Below are positions 44,854 through 55,808 of a stretch of 64,000 nucleotides of DNA, one piece after another. Position 1 is the first letter of the stretch; every line of letters begins with the position of its first letter. The position numbers were made by a program, and so were the translations under genes. The notes beneath the pieces are model-generated. The model was not told the origin of the DNA. It worked only from the letters and a program-made list of their open reading frames with translations, and did not search any database. Where the stretch lies: the NCBI RefSeq assembly GCF_000046705.1, contig NC_005956.1, positions 248,001-312,000 on the forward strand, given 5' to 3'. Source of the stretch: Bartonella henselae str. Houston-1. GTDB lineage: Bacteria; Pseudomonadota; Alphaproteobacteria; Rhizobiales; Rhizobiaceae.

Positions 44854-46440
44854 TTATTTTTCATTTTCTGCAGAATTTTCTGTAACAAGGTCAGCTTGAT
44901 TTATCCAGCCTGCTTGCACACGTGCAGCTAAAACCATAGCTTCAGCATCAGCGCGTGTAATATCGAATGGAGTCAGGATACCAGAAAAATTCTGTGTTTG
45001 ACCTTCCTTACGTTCTCTCCAGCCAGCCAAATCATCGACTGCATAGCCTGCAAAATCTTCCATTGTTTTGACACCATCTTCACCAATAGCAACCAACATA
45101 GCACTTGTCATTCCAGGAAGCATTCGCAGTTCATCACAAACACCGAGTTTTTTACGTTTTTCATCAAGTTCTTTTTCTTTGCGTTCTAAATATTCCTGTG
45201 CACGGTTTTGGATTTCAGCAGCAGTTTCATGATCAAAACCATCAATAGAAGCGATTTCTTCAAGATCAATATAAGCGATTTCCTCAATGGAAGAAAAGCC
45301 TTCTGATGCCATAACCTGCCCGATCATTTCGTCGACATCTAAAGATTCCATAAACAGTTTGCTGCGTTCAGTAAATTCTTTTTGACGGTTTTCAGATTCT
45401 TCTTGCTCCGTTAAGATATCAATATTCCATCCTGTTAGTTGGGAAGCTAAACGGACATTTTGTCCACGCCGACCAATAGCAAGGCTAAGCTGGTCATCAG
45501 GCACAATAACTTCAATACGTTCAGCATCTTCATCGAGGACGACTTTAGAAACTTCGGCGGGTTGTAGTGCATTGACGATAAATGTTGCAGCATCAGGTGA
45601 CCAAGGAATAATATCAATTTTTTCGCCTTGTAATTCTGCAACAACAGCTTGTACACGACTTCCTCGCATTCCAACGCATGCTCCAACGGGATCAATCGAG
45701 CCATCGCGTGAGACAACCGCAATTTTAGCACGTGAACCTGGATCGCGGGCAACGGATTTGATTTCTATAATACCATCATAAATTTCTGGCACTTCCATGG
45801 TAAAAAGTTTTACCATAAACTGGGGATGTGTGCGTGAAAGGAAAATTTGCGGACCGCGTGGTTCGCGATGCACATCGTGAACAAAGGCGCGAATACGATC
45901 TCCATAGCGGAAAGATTCACGTGGAATTAATTCATCACGACGCACAATAGCTTCACCGCGTCCTAGATCAACGATAACATTGCCATATTCGACACGTTTT
46001 ACCGTACCGGAAATAATTTCACCAATTTTATTTTTAAATTCTTCATATTGTTGTTCACGCTCTGCATCGCGTACTTTTTGTACAATAACTTGTTTAGCAG
46101 ATTGCGCAGCGATGCGTCCAAAATCCATGGGGGGTAAAAGATCGGCGAAAAAATCACCCACTTTAGCATCCGCTTGACGTTTGAGTGCATCAGATAAAGT
46201 AATTTCACTTGTATAGTCTTCAATGATATCAACAATTTTAAGGAGACGCTGTAATTTAATTTCACCTGTTTTTGAATTGATCTCAGCACGGATGTTGGTT
46301 TCTTGACCATAACGAGAACGCGCCGCTTTCTGAATAGCATCGGCCATCGCAGAAATGACAATTTCACGGTCAATCGACTTTTCACGTGCAACAGCATCTG
46401 CAATTTGCAGAATTTCAAGCCTGTTAGCGCTTGTAGCCAT
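44854..46440 (-). CDS. nusA: transcription termination/antitermination factor NusA
   Basis: A 528-aa RNA polymerase-binding factor. N-terminal NusA domain (1-125), S1 domain (about 135-200), then two KH domains (about 230-345, including GACVGMRGSRVQAV and AIGRRGQNVRLASQLTGW) and acidic C-terminal helix-hairpin-helix repeats. ATG 46440 is fixed by GAAGGAG upstream; the frame extends eight codons further but without a matching signal. It follows rimP by about 50 bp in the standard operon. Confidence 0.96.
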   Translation of the reverse strand: MATSANRLEILQIADAVAREKSIDREIVISAMADAIQKAARSRYGQETNIRAEINSKTGEIKLQRLLKIVDIIEDYTSEITLSDALKRQADAKVGDFFADLLPPMDFGRIAAQSAKQVIVQKVRDAEREQQYEEFKNKIGEIISGTVKRVEYGNVIVDLGRGEAIVRRDELIPRESFRYGDRIRAFVHDVHREPRGPQIFLSRTHPQFMVKLFTMEVPEIYDGIIEIKSVARDPGSRAKIAVVSRDGSIDPVGACVGMRGSRVQAVVAELQGEKIDIIPWSPDAATFIVNALQPAEVSKVVLDEDAERIEVIVPDDQLSLAIGRRGQNVRLASQLTGWNIDILTEQEESENRQKEFTERSKLFMESLDVDEMIGQVMASEGFSSIEEIAYIDLEEIASIDGFDHETAAEIQNRAQEYLERKEKELDEKRKKLGVCDELRMLPGMTSAMLVAIGEDGVKTMEDFAGYAVDDLAGWRERKEGQTQNFSGILTPFDITRADAEAMVLAARVQAGWINQADLVTENSAENEK

Positions 46441-46489
46441 CGATTTTCTCCTTCTTTGTACCACACGATGGGCATTGATCCCAGTGATA

Positions 46490-47116
46490 TTAATTCTTGT
46501 AATTTCGTTCCTGTTTTGAGAGTTTTTGATTATCTTCTGAGATAAATTGTTGGCTTAAATCTTTATTTTTTTTCAACGCATCGCGAATAAGTTCATCGGT
46601 AAGCACCAAATGCGCATCGATGATGTCATCAAAAGGAATAGAAATATACATGGATTCTCCATAAGCGGCTTTATCGGTATTTAAAGTAAATCCATCTTGC
46701 GTAATATTTGTAAGCGTTCCACGAAATTTTCGACGCCCCTCAAGTATTATTTTGGTTTCAATTTTCGCAATATGCCCTTGCCAATGAAAAAAATCAGATT
46801 TTCTTACCAATGGACGATCAATTCCAGGAGATGAAATTTCTAAATGATACTTGCGTTCAATAACATTTTGTACATCAAGAAGGGGTGAAACAGTTCGACT
46901 AACAGTTTCACAATCTTCTACGGTCATAGAGCCATCAGGGCGTTCTACCATAATCTGAAGCGTTAAACCATTGAGCCCAAGAAGTTTTACGCGAACCAAA
47001 CGAAAACCTAAAGGTTTGAGCAATGGCATAACAAAAGCAGCAATATGTGCTTCAACGCCGTTTTCTTCAAACAGACGCGGCTCATCAATATCGCTTATTC
47101 TTTCAGTTTTGCTCAT
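46490..47116 (-). CDS. rimP: ribosome maturation factor RimP
   Basis: A 208-aa factor needed for 30S maturation. The segments VEDCETVSRTVSPLLD and YHLEISSPGIDRPLVR are the core of the RimP N-domain; the C-terminal Sm-like domain covers about 105-180. I chose ATG 47116 (MSKTERISD). The frame is open 25 codons further upstream, but that part is the terminator hairpin at 47154-47185, so the longer protein is unlikely. First gene of the nusA-infB unit. Confidence 0.92.
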   Translation of the reverse strand: MSKTERISDIDEPRLFEENGVEAHIAAFVMPLLKPLGFRLVRVKLLGLNGLTLQIMVERPDGSMTVEDCETVSRTVSPLLDVQNVIERKYHLEISSPGIDRPLVRKSDFFHWQGHIAKIETKIILEGRRKFRGTLTNITQDGFTLNTDKAAYGESMYISIPFDDIIDAHLVLTDELIRDALKKNKDLSQQFISEDNQKLSKQERNYKN

Positions 47117-47153
47117 ACACTTTATCCAAGTCAGTTTCATTAGTTTTATGACA

Positions 47154-47185
47154 TAAAAAAGAGCGGGTCCAGACGGCCCACTCTT
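47154..47185 (-). terminator. strong Rho-independent terminator after trmB
   Basis: On the minus strand AAGAGTGGGCC and GGACCCGCTCTT form an 11-12 bp GC-rich stem (one mismatch or bulge) with a GTCT loop, followed by TTTTTT. It separates the metK-trmB transcription unit from rimP-nusA. Confidence 0.85.
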
Positions 47186-47268
47186 CATCATAAGACCAAG
47201 AATTTAACCATTGATACTCTTAAATTAAAAATTTTTCAAGTTTTTTTATAAGAAGAGCGTTTCATCAT

Positions 47269-47970
47269 CTATTTCTTGATAAAAGTAAGATAAGTAGGTG
47301 CTCGTCCTTCGCGTAAAGCTTTTGCTTCATAACGAGTGCCTGACCATAGCGTATAAGGTGTTTTCCAATCCTTAGGATTTTTTGCTTCCCATTCAAAACT
47401 GTGATGGTTTGAACAATGGTAAAGGGTCCAGTTTACATAACTTTCTATATCGCTGGCAAAGCGGAATTTTTTTCCTGTTTTAAGAACGCGAGCAAAACGA
47501 TTAAGATTTTTCATGTTGATAAAGCGTCTTTTCCAATGCTTTTTTTTAGGCCATGGATCAGGATAGAAGAGGTCTATTCCATCAAGTGATGCATTTGGGA
47601 GCCAATCAAGGAGGCCTGTGGCATCATCATTATAAAGGCGAAGTTGATTTTGATACTGTTTATGTTCTTCAAGAGACATTAACATTTTTGCCATGCCATT
47701 GATAAAGGGCTCGATTCCGATAAAACCGGTTTGTGGAAAATGTTTCATTTCATGGAGCAAATGTTCGCCTCCACCAAAGCCAATTTCAAGACGAACTTCT
47801 TTTACTTTTCTGGAAAATAAGGACGTTAAGTTTAGGGGTACAGAGTTATTTAAGTTAATGTCCAGAGTTGGAAAAAGCTTTTTTATAAGTACAAGCTGAC
47901 TGTTCCGTAGCCGTTTTCCTTTTCGACGACCAAAAAAGGCCTTACCTGTACGTATATTATGATCAATCAT
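47269..47970 (-). CDS. trmB: tRNA (guanine-N7-)-methyltransferase
   Basis: A 233-aa SAM-dependent enzyme making m7G46 in tRNA. The SAM-binding region is [11 protein letters not shown] and the family signature is [19 protein letters not shown] (about 150-168). It overlaps the metK stop by four bases (ATGA), indicating coupling between SAM synthesis and a SAM user. Followed by a strong terminator. Confidence 0.96.
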   Translation of the reverse strand: MIDHNIRTGKAFFGRRKGKRLRNSQLVLIKKLFPTLDINLNNSVPLNLTSLFSRKVKEVRLEIGFGGGEHLLHEMKHFPQTGFIGIEPFINGMAKMLMSLEEHKQYQNQLRLYNDDATGLLDWLPNASLDGIDLFYPDPWPKKKHWKRRFINMKNLNRFARVLKTGKKFRFASDIESYVNWTLYHCSNHHSFEWEAKNPKDWKTPYTLWSGTRYEAKALREGRAPTYLTFIKK

Positions 47971-49235
47971 GGTACCTTAATCATTTTTTGAAGCGTTTTA
48001 ATGAGATCAGTTTTTTCCCATGAAAATGAACCATCACGTTTTGGTTTGCGTCCAAAATGACCATAAGCGGCTGTTTTTGTATAAATCGGTTTGTTGAGAT
48101 CTAAATGTTTCCGGATTCCTGTCGGTGAAAGATCCATTATTTTCCGGATTACTGCTTCGATAATACTTTCATCGACTTTTCCTGTTCCATGGAAATTAAT
48201 ATAAATGGATAAGGGTTGTGCAACGCCGATTGCATAGGAGAGTTGAATAGTGCATCGTTCTGCTAAGTCAGCTGCAACAATATTCTTAGCCAGATAGCGT
48301 GCAGCATAAGCTGCAGAACGATCAACTTTTGTTGTATCTTTGCCTGAAAAAGCTCCTCCACCATGGGGGGCTGCACCTCCATAAGTGTCAACGATAATTT
48401 TACGTCCTGTCAGTCCAGCATCACATTGGGGGCCACCGATAACAAATTTTCCTGTTGGGTTAATATACCAACTGCATTGATCGGAAATAGGAATATCATG
48501 CAAAGCTTGATGGATATAAGGCTCAACCACTGTGCGGACTTTATGGGAATCCCAACTTTCATCTAAATGCTGTGTAGAAAGAACGATGGATGTTACTTCT
48601 ATAGGCTTTCCATTCTTGTACCGTATTGTTATTTGACTTTTTGCATCTGGCCCTAATTTTCCAGTTTCTCCTTCTCCTTTATGACGCGCTTCAGCAAGAA
48701 GTTTGAGAATTTTATGTGCATAATAAATTGGCGCGGGCATGAGATCTGGTGTTTCACGACAAGCATATCCGAACATGATGCCCTGATCACCTGCTCCTTC
48801 TTCATCATGCCGATCCCTAGCATTATCAACCCCCCGTGCAATGTCAACTGATTGTGGGCGCAAAAGAACATCAATTTTAACGGTTTTCCAATGAAAGCCT
48901 ACTTGTTCATAACCAATTGCACGAATAGCACGACGTGCTACTGCACGAAAACGTGCAGGATTAATGCGTGGTAAACCAGTTTCATCGTAGATAAATTCCC
49001 TATTTTTATCTCTTTTTAAGAGTGTATCAGGAACACGTACCTCACCAGCAATAACAACGCGGTTGATACTTACTAAGGTTTCGCAAGCGATGCGTACTAA
49101 CCATGGATCAGTACCAGTTTTTTGAGCTTCTTTATAGATCATATCAACGATCTCATCAGAAATACGATCGCAAATTTTGTCAGGATGTCCCTCCGATACT
49201 GATTCACTTGTAAAAAGATAATCTTGATGCGACAT
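47967..49235 (-). CDS. metK: S-adenosylmethionine synthase
   Basis: A 422-aa enzyme forming SAM from methionine and ATP. Motifs: [18 protein letters not shown] (14-31), the hexapeptide [12 protein letters not shown], and the phosphate loop GGGAFSGKD. It is longer than E. coli MetK (384) through alphaproteobacterial insertions such as [27 protein letters not shown] precedes the ATG. The ~120-bp leader shows no SAM riboswitch that I can recognise. Confidence 0.96.
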   Translation of the reverse strand: MSHQDYLFTSESVSEGHPDKICDRISDEIVDMIYKEAQKTGTDPWLVRIACETLVSINRVVIAGEVRVPDTLLKRDKNREFIYDETGLPRINPARFRAVARRAIRAIGYEQVGFHWKTVKIDVLLRPQSVDIARGVDNARDRHDEEGAGDQGIMFGYACRETPDLMPAPIYYAHKILKLLAEARHKGEGETGKLGPDAKSQITIRYKNGKPIEVTSIVLSTQHLDESWDSHKVRTVVEPYIHQALHDIPISDQCSWYINPTGKFVIGGPQCDAGLTGRKIIVDTYGGAAPHGGGAFSGKDTTKVDRSAAYAARYLAKNIVAADLAERCTIQLSYAIGVAQPLSIYINFHGTGKVDESIIEAVIRKIMDLSPTGIRKHLDLNKPIYTKTAAYGHFGRKPKRDGSFSWEKTDLIKTLQKMIKVP

Positions 49236-49355
49236 AGGAACTCCTTAAACAAAGAAAACCAACTCTATATTAAAATTGCCCTTATTTGCCAATCCCATGA
49301 CAAATCATCAATGTTGATTGATAAGGTGAGCGAGAGAAAAGATATAATTTTTATT

Positions 49356-49772
49356 TTATAGTTTGTTTGTTAAATCTTCTTCTTCAGAAAGTGCTTTTGC
49401 CAAATCAATGATTTTCCGACGTACTTTAGAATCGGATATATTCGTGAAAGCACGCATAAGTTGGATTCCTTCACTGCTAGAACAAAAGTCCATAAAATCA
49501 TTATCACTTTCAGCAAAACCTTCTACCTGCTGTGTACCAACGCCTTTATCAAAAAAGTAAGAAACAGGGACATCCATAATTTCAGCAATCGCTTGAAGAC
49601 GGCTTGCACCGATACGATTTGTCCCTTTTTCATATTTCTGGATTTGTTGGAAAGTGATACCTAGCTTTTCACCCAATTTTTCTTGGGTGAGTCCTAAAAT
49701 ATTACGACGTAAACGAATACGGGTTCCGACATAGACATCTATAGGATCGGGTTTTTTTCTAGTCTCGGTCAT
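49356..49772 (-). CDS. XRE-family transcriptional regulator
   Basis: A 138-aa protein with a lambda-repressor-type helix-turn-helix (about 15-72: RIRLRRNILGLTQEKLGEKL and GITFQQIQKYEKGTNRI). The C-terminal half is acidic with no known sensor domain. Homologues sit between lnt and metK across Rhizobiales as I recall, so it is conserved context, but its targets are unknown to me. It lies 120 bp upstream of metK. Confidence 0.87.
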   Translation of the reverse strand: MTETRKKPDPIDVYVGTRIRLRRNILGLTQEKLGEKLGITFQQIQKYEKGTNRIGASRLQAIAEIMDVPVSYFFDKGVGTQQVEGFAESDNDFMDFCSSSEGIQLMRAFTNISDSKVRRKIIDLAKALSEEEDLTNKL

Positions 49773-49920
49773 AATGTAACTCTTTAAATTTCCAGCACTT
49801 TACTTCCAAATCAACGTCAGATTTATGTGAGGTTGATTTATCATACAATAAAACAATATGTAATAGTTTTTCCCAACTTTAATGGTACACATGATACGGT
49901 ACCGGAATGTGGGCATCCGA

Positions 49921-51492
49921 TCATTTAAGCTGTTTTGTAGAACCAAAACCGAGTCCGCACAATAGCATAAGAATGAATAAGATGAAAGTAGAGAATATCC
50001 TGTATTCATTGTTTCCTATGGGGGTAATGGGTGATGGAATTGGTGAATCAACAATGCCAACAGCATTTTGCTGGAGAGCTACAACGATTCGTCCATAAGA
50101 ATCAATGACAGCTGATATTCCATTATTGGCTGCTCTTATAAGAGGGATTCCCAGTTCAACTGCACGAAGCTGCACTTGTTGAAGATGTTGGTATGGACCG
50201 GGTGTTACGCCAAACCATGCATCATTTGTAACATTAATGATTGCTTGAGGAGGAGAACCTTTAAAAACCATTTCATTAGGAAATATTGCTTCATAACAGA
50301 TTAGAGGAAGATAAGAAAATCCATTCGGCATCATAACAGTTTTGCGTACACTCGCAGTACTATATCCACCAATAGTATCAGCAAGGGCATGCAATCCAAT
50401 TTTTTTCAATAAATTCTGATAAGGCAGATATTCACCAAAAGGAACCAAATGAAGTTTATCAGAGGTAGTTAAAATATTTCCTGTAGCATTAATGACTGCA
50501 ATTGTATTAAAATACTGCGTTTTTTCATTGAGAGGATTATTACTGGCACGTATAGCACCAATAATAGCCCATTGTTTTGGCTTGAGAAGAGAGGCAATGC
50601 GCATTGTGATAGTAGAGTTATCATAGAGAAGATAAGGAATAGATGCTTCAGGCCATACGATAAAGTCGGGTTCTGGATGCTGTTCCACTATTGATGTTGC
50701 ACTTAGATTCATATGAGCTGCAAATATAGCCTCTCGCTCAGTATTGCTCAATTTTGTGTTTTGCTCTATAGAAGGTTGAACAATGCGCACCCAATAACTG
50801 CTTTTTTGATAATCAGTCATTTTAGGGGCAGTATTGAGGCGATAAAATCCAAAACCACAGTGGGCTAGTATCAGCGCTAAGCAAAGAAAAAGTGCGGTTT
50901 TCTTTTTTTCATCTGTGAATAAAACAGTGGGTAAACTGTAGATGAAGACGGCAAGGATATTCATTCCATACAGTCCGAAGATTGCATCGGATTGCATAAG
51001 CATAGGGGTTGGCATAGCTGTATAACCAAGAGCATTCCACGGAAAGCCTGTGAATAAAATAGAACGTAACCATTCTGCTAGTCCAAGCGCAAAAGCCAGA
51101 ATAAAAAAGCGTGCTATTCCTTTTGTCCATAAAAAACCGACAATAAAACCGGCAAAAAACCAATAAAGAGAAAGGTAAAGGGGAGGGCAGAAAATAGCGA
51201 ATGGCACAGCCCATCCAAAAGTAATTGGGTCTGTCAGTAAAGCATTACACAGCCACCAAAAACCAAAAATAAAATAACCAAAGCCAAAGGTTCCACAGCT
51301 TAAAGCGTAGATCAGAAGGCATTTTCTATTGTTTTGAAGAGCACTGATTTTATCAAGTAAAACAATGAAGACAGGAAAAGTTAAAAAACAGAGAGGTGTT
51401 AAATAAAAGGGCGGAAGTGCAAAGGATGTCAATGCACCACATAAAAACAACACCCCTTGCCGTTTCCAACCAGTGAGGGAAAACAAGGACAT
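49921..51492 (-). CDS. lnt: apolipoprotein N-acyltransferase
   Basis: A 523-aa inner-membrane enzyme adding the third acyl chain to lipoproteins. An N-terminal set of about six to seven membrane segments (to ~residue 220) is followed by a periplasmic nitrilase domain with the triad E282 (WPEASIPY), K346 (DKLHLVPFGEYLP) and C399 (LICYEAIFP), and a last C-terminal helix. I chose ATG 51492, 26 bp after the corC stop; starts at 51537 and 51555 would overlap corC and add 15-21 polar residues. No start has a strong RBS. Confidence 0.93.
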   Translation of the reverse strand: MSLFSLTGWKRQGVLFLCGALTSFALPPFYLTPLCFLTFPVFIVLLDKISALQNNRKCLLIYALSCGTFGFGYFIFGFWWLCNALLTDPITFGWAVPFAIFCPPLYLSLYWFFAGFIVGFLWTKGIARFFILAFALGLAEWLRSILFTGFPWNALGYTAMPTPMLMQSDAIFGLYGMNILAVFIYSLPTVLFTDEKKKTALFLCLALILAHCGFGFYRLNTAPKMTDYQKSSYWVRIVQPSIEQNTKLSNTEREAIFAAHMNLSATSIVEQHPEPDFIVWPEASIPYLLYDNSTITMRIASLLKPKQWAIIGAIRASNNPLNEKTQYFNTIAVINATGNILTTSDKLHLVPFGEYLPYQNLLKKIGLHALADTIGGYSTASVRKTVMMPNGFSYLPLICYEAIFPNEMVFKGSPPQAIINVTNDAWFGVTPGPYQHLQQVQLRAVELGIPLIRAANNGISAVIDSYGRIVVALQQNAVGIVDSPIPSPITPIGNNEYRIFSTFILFILMLLCGLGFGSTKQLK

Positions 51493-51517
51493 CTTGACAC
51501 TGTTTAAAAACACGAAG

Positions 51518-52537
51518 TTACTCTTCGGAGATGACATTTTGTTTAAAACTTTCATTCTCCGGAATACGAAAAATACGTAAGCGCTTAATCCGACGTTTAT
51601 CAGCTTCTAAAATACGGAATCGATAACCTGGCACCGCTTCAATGATTTCACCTTTTGCGGGAATGCGATCAAGAATAGAAACAATCAAACCACCGATGGT
51701 ATCGACTTCATCACCATATTCCCCTACAATAAAATCAGGACCGAGAGCTTTCTCCACATCTTCTAGTTCAGTTCTCGCATCAACAAGCCATTTATTATTG
51801 GGTTCGCGCACGATAGCATTGTCAACATGATCATGTTCATCTTCGATATCACCAACGACTAATTCGACAATATCTTCCATAGAAACTAAACCATCTGTAC
51901 CACCATGTTCATCAATTACCAAAGCCATTTGTGTTCGTGTGGTTTGCATACGGGTCAATAATGTGCTTGCAAGCATGGAGCCAGGAACGAAGAGAACTGT
52001 TCGGATAAGATCAAGTTCGCCGATAGGGGTATGCAAATCTGTATAGGTTAACTGTAGTGAATCGGATGTTTGCTCGGTTTGAGCTGATTTGGTAATAAAG
52101 CGCGTTATATAATTGAGGATATCGCGGATATGAATCATTCCTCGTGGATCATCTAAGGTTTCAGCATAAACAGGTATGCGAGAATGTCCAATTTTTGCAA
52201 AACATTTGAGTGCTTCTCCAAGAGAGGTATTTATGTCTAATGCCTCAATTTCAGAACGTGGAATCATAACATCATCAATGCGTGCTTCGCGCAAACGTAA
52301 GATATTATGCAGCATAGTACGTTCTTCAGGTGAGAAGAGTGCCGTATCCTTTTCATTGTCAGCAGTGAGTGCAACAGTAAGATCATTGCGCAGTGACGTA
52401 GAATTGCGGCCACGTAAGAACGAAAACAAATGATTCATCAGGGAGTATTTTTCTGTATGATTCGCTGGTTGAGGAGGATGTTCTTCAATATGAGAAGGTG
52501 TTTGACTATTATTTTGTGCATTCACTTTGTTTGCCAT
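51518..52537 (-). CDS. corC: CBS-domain protein, CorC/HlyC family
   Basis: A 339-aa cytoplasmic protein with two CBS domains (about 90-215; VMIPRSEIEALD and ALVIDEHGGTDGLVSMEDI) and a C-terminal CorC_HlyC transporter-associated domain (about 250-325). The N-terminal 40 residues are polar and unconserved. Related proteins act in magnesium/cobalt homeostasis; the hemolysin C label is historical. It lies between ybeY and lnt, the usual rhizobial order. Confidence 0.9.
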   Translation of the reverse strand: MANKVNAQNNSQTPSHIEEHPPQPANHTEKYSLMNHLFSFLRGRNSTSLRNDLTVALTADNEKDTALFSPEERTMLHNILRLREARIDDVMIPRSEIEALDINTSLGEALKCFAKIGHSRIPVYAETLDDPRGMIHIRDILNYITRFITKSAQTEQTSDSLQLTYTDLHTPIGELDLIRTVLFVPGSMLASTLLTRMQTTRTQMALVIDEHGGTDGLVSMEDIVELVVGDIEDEHDHVDNAIVREPNNKWLVDARTELEDVEKALGPDFIVGEYGDEVDTIGGLIVSILDRIPAKGEIIEAVPGYRFRILEADKRRIKRLRIFRIPENESFKQNVISEE

Positions 52538-52639
52538 GGTTTTGAGATCTTCTAAACTTTTTTCTGTAAGAAAGGCATAGGGTATTTTAAATTTTATGAT
52601 GGTGATATTGATTTTAAAAATTAATTTTTATCATTTTTA

Positions 52640-53116
52640 TTAAGATAATTCAGCATAAGGATCCTTAATGGAAAGCTTTTGAAGAATTTTTCTTTCGAGC
52701 TCTTCCATATGAGAGGCTTCTTCATTTGTTTCATGATTATAGCCAAGCAGATGAAGAATACCATGGACAATCATATGCGTTAAGTGATCCTGAAATGATT
52801 TTGCTTCATTTTCTGCTTCAAGAACAACAGTTTCTCGTGCAATAATGATATCACCAAGCATGGGTCCAGGAGAATCTCCAACTTTAAGGGGAAAAGCAGG
52901 AAAAGATAACACATTGGTGGATTTATTTTTACCACGCCATTGTGCATTAATTTGTGCCATATGTTTGTCATCCGTAAAAAGCAAGCTGATTTCGCTTACA
53001 ACATTTTCCAATGAAAGATGATGCATTATCGTTTTTAATGCTTTTTCGGTGATGTTATAAAGCATTTTCTCGTCATTCCACCCATCGCTTTCAACAAGTA
53101 TATCAATTGTAATCAT
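52640..53116 (-). CDS. ybeY: endoribonuclease YbeY
   Basis: A 158-aa zinc-dependent RNase for 16S 3'-end maturation and 70S quality control. The metal motif H3XH5XH is complete: H118, H122 and H128 in [11 protein letters not shown]. The segment [13 protein letters not shown] is also typical. It is 20 bp after phoH, a strongly conserved pairing. Confidence 0.95.
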   Translation of the reverse strand: MITIDILVESDGWNDEKMLYNITEKALKTIMHHLSLENVVSEISLLFTDDKHMAQINAQWRGKNKSTNVLSFPAFPLKVGDSPGPMLGDIIIARETVVLEAENEAKSFQDHLTHMIVHGILHLLGYNHETNEEASHMEELERKILQKLSIKDPYAELS

Positions 53117-53136
53117 AATAAATCAAATTCGTTTCT

Positions 53137-54237
53137 TTAATGAGAAGTATGAGAGGGTGTTTCTTTGTTTTTTGCTCGAGAATCACGGTCATAAGCACAA
53201 ACGATAGCGGCAACAAGGGGATGGCGTACAACATCTTTTTCATCGAAACGAATAATTGTAATATTTTCTACATTTGAAAGAATACGTATTGCTTCGATTA
53301 AACCAGACTTTTGTCCTTTTGGTAAATCAATTTGGCTTATATCACCGGTAACGATCATGCGTGCGCCTTCTCCAAGACGCGTGAGGAACATTTTCATTTG
53401 CATGGGTGTAGTATTTTGCGCTTCATCAAGAATGATAGCGGCATGAGCAAGTGTTCGTCCGCGCATGAAAGCAAGAGGAGCAATTTCTATGACACCAGAA
53501 GCTAGAATGCGTTCTACTTTTTCGATGGGTATCATATCATAGAGGGCGTCATAAAGCGGACGTAAATATGGGTCGACCTTTTCTTTAAGGTCACCAGGAA
53601 GAAAGCCTAGATGTTCTCCAGCTTCAACGGCTGGACGTGAGAGGATAATGCGTTCAATGATACCACGCTCTAAAAGCATTGCAGCATGAGCAACAGCAAG
53701 ATATGTTTTGCCTGTTCCTGCTGGTCCTATTCCAAAAACAAGTTCAGTGGATTCCATTGCGTGTATGTAAGCGTCTTGTGTTGGAGTTCTGGCGTGGATT
53801 GTTTTTTTATGGGTACTTAACCGTGCGGGTATACGTTTTGTTACAGGTTGTGTTTTTGTTGGCGATTCTTGCTGGTTATGTGGCAAATTTGCCATAGAAA
53901 TCGCTCCTTCTATATCCGCTAAAGTGAGCTCTTGATATATTTTAACGTGTTCATAAAGCTGCTGTAATACATATTGTGCATGCTTTGTGGCCGTCGTTTT
54001 TCCATGGATTAAAATTTCATTACCGCGCGGATGAAGACTAAGCCCAAGCTTTTGTTCGATATAAGTCAGATTTTCATCGAATTTACCAAATACTGTTTTC
54101 GCATATTTATTGTTTTCAAAAATGAGAACAACATGATGAACATCTGATGCGCTTTCTTTTTTCGAGATAACGGTATTTTCAGAACAAGTACTTATTTTCT
54201 CTTTAACGCGCTTTACTTTTTGGGTTGAAGCTTTCAA
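53137..54237 (-). CDS. phoH: PhoH-like ATPase
   Basis: A 366-aa PhoH family P-loop protein. Walker A is GPAGTGKT (171-178) and Walker B is AIILDEAQN. The N-terminal ~100 residues are the KH-like part typical of PhoH/YbeZ, which works with YbeY in RNA processing. The start is a TTG at 54237 with GGGAG nine to ten bases upstream; no ATG is available before the conserved region. A spacer of about 160 bp separates it from miaB. Confidence 0.93.
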   Translation of the reverse strand: MKASTQKVKRVKEKISTCSENTVISKKESASDVHHVVLIFENNKYAKTVFGKFDENLTYIEQKLGLSLHPRGNEILIHGKTTATKHAQYVLQQLYEHVKIYQELTLADIEGAISMANLPHNQQESPTKTQPVTKRIPARLSTHKKTIHARTPTQDAYIHAMESTELVFGIGPAGTGKTYLAVAHAAMLLERGIIERIILSRPAVEAGEHLGFLPGDLKEKVDPYLRPLYDALYDMIPIEKVERILASGVIEIAPLAFMRGRTLAHAAIILDEAQNTTPMQMKMFLTRLGEGARMIVTGDISQIDLPKGQKSGLIEAIRILSNVENITIIRFDEKDVVRHPLVAAIVCAYDRDSRAKNKETPSHTSH

Positions 54238-54400
54238 CCTATTCTCCCATATCTAGCAAATATTGCACACTTTTTGGGTAAACTGTATATAAAGACAGTC
54301 TCTTTTTCATAGAGTGCGAGCTTTAAATGTAATCATTTTCTTCAAAAAATAAAAGGGTTCTCCTAAAATCTCTGTTGTAAATAAGGCATGAGAGATATGC

Positions 54401-55777
54401 TTACATATTTGTCATTTCACCGACAAAACTGTTTGAGCTTGTATTTTTAATATGAATTGGGATTACGGTGCCTGTAGAGGCTTGTGTATCCACGACAACA
54501 GGTAAAAGCCAAGGTGAACGACCTACCATTTGTCCCGAGTGACGACCAGCTTTTTCGATAAGAACATCTGTTGTTTGTCCAATTTTAGAACGCAAAAATG
54601 CATTTTGTTGCTCCAAGAGAAGAACTTGTAAGTGCTGGAGCCTGGCATCTTTTACAGCTTCCTCAACATGATTCTTCATTGTTGCACCAACTGTTCCAGG
54701 TCGAGGTGAATATTTAAAGGAGTAGGCTGAACTGTATTCCACTTGTTTAATAAGTTTAATGGTTTCTTCAAAGTCTTCATCTGTCTCTCCTGGAAATCCT
54801 ACAATAAAATCGCCTGAAAAAGCAATATCGGGTCGTGCATTGCGAATTTTTTCGATAAGCTGAAGATAATGAATACTTTTGTGTTGGCGGTTCATCGCTT
54901 TTAAGATACGATCTGAACCCGATTGAACAGGCAAATGCAGGTAAGGCATCAAGATGTCAAGATCTCGGTGTGCAGCAATAAGACTGTCATCCATATCTCG
55001 TGGGTGGCTGGTCGTATAACGCAAACGCTTTAAACCATCTAGTTTGGCAAGATGATAAAGAAGATCACCAAGCCGCCAAGTTTTACCATTCACATTTTGT
55101 CCATGCCAACCATTCACATTTTGTCCAAGCAGGGTAATTTCCTTAACACCAGCTTCAATGAGTTGACGGGCTTCCTCGGTAATTTGCTCAACAGATCGGG
55201 ATATTTCGGCACCACGTGTGTAGGGAACGACACAGAAAGTACAAAATTTATCACAACCTTCCTGTACTGTTAAAAATGCACTAACGCCTCGTTTTCTTAC
55301 AGCACGTTTATTATGAGGTGGTAAATGAGCAAATTTGTCCTCAACAGCATACTCTGTTGCAACAATTTTTTTGCCCTGTTTGGTTTGTTCTAACAAGTCT
55401 GGCAAACGGTGATACATTTGCGGTCCGATAACAAGATCCACTATTGGTGCACGGCGCAAAATTTCACTTCCCTCTGCTTGTGCAACACAACCAGTCACAC
55501 CAACCATCAAGGGTTTGTCAGGTGTACGTTCTTGACGCATGACACGCAAGCGACCAAGATCTGAATAGAGTTTTTCTGCTGCTTTTTCACGGATATGACA
55601 GGTATTAACAAGAATAAGGTCAGCGTCGTTTGGTGTTTGTGTAGCGACATAACCCTTTGAACTAAGACTATCAGTCATCCGTTGGCTGTCATAAACATTC
55701 ATTTGGCATCCATAGGTTTTGATAAAAACCTTTTTAGGAGCCAAAGGAGGAATATTTTTAGGATTTGCTTTATTCAT
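54401..55777 (-). CDS. miaB: tRNA-2-methylthio-N6-dimethylallyladenosine synthase
   Basis: A 458-aa radical-SAM methylthiotransferase modifying A37 of tRNAs. The N-terminal cluster is held by C24, C60 and C97; the radical-SAM cluster by C175, C179 and C182 (CDKFCTFC). A TRAM domain ends the protein. Residues 218-231 contain a short internal duplication (GQNVNG repeated after WH), matched in the DNA by a 19-bp direct repeat at 24-bp spacing (55085-55103 and 55109-55127). The family normally has one copy of the motif here, followed by variable residues, so the insert sits in a tolerant loop. Confidence 0.96.
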   Translation of the reverse strand: MNKANPKNIPPLAPKKVFIKTYGCQMNVYDSQRMTDSLSSKGYVATQTPNDADLILVNTCHIREKAAEKLYSDLGRLRVMRQERTPDKPLMVGVTGCVAQAEGSEILRRAPIVDLVIGPQMYHRLPDLLEQTKQGKKIVATEYAVEDKFAHLPPHNKRAVRKRGVSAFLTVQEGCDKFCTFCVVPYTRGAEISRSVEQITEEARQLIEAGVKEITLLGQNVNGWHGQNVNGKTWRLGDLLYHLAKLDGLKRLRYTTSHPRDMDDSLIAAHRDLDILMPYLHLPVQSGSDRILKAMNRQHKSIHYLQLIEKIRNARPDIAFSGDFIVGFPGETDEDFEETIKLIKQVEYSSAYSFKYSPRPGTVGATMKNHVEEAVKDARLQHLQVLLLEQQNAFLRSKIGQTTDVLIEKAGRHSGQMVGRSPWLLPVVVDTQASTGTVIPIHIKNTSSNSFVGEMTNM

Positions 55778-55808
55778 AGCGCATTTGTAAATGTTTTTTA
55801 CGCAAATC

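Noticed and set aside
49236..49355. SAM riboswitch before metK
   Set aside because: The short leader shows no pattern of the SAM-I, SAM-II or SAM/SAH classes that I know.
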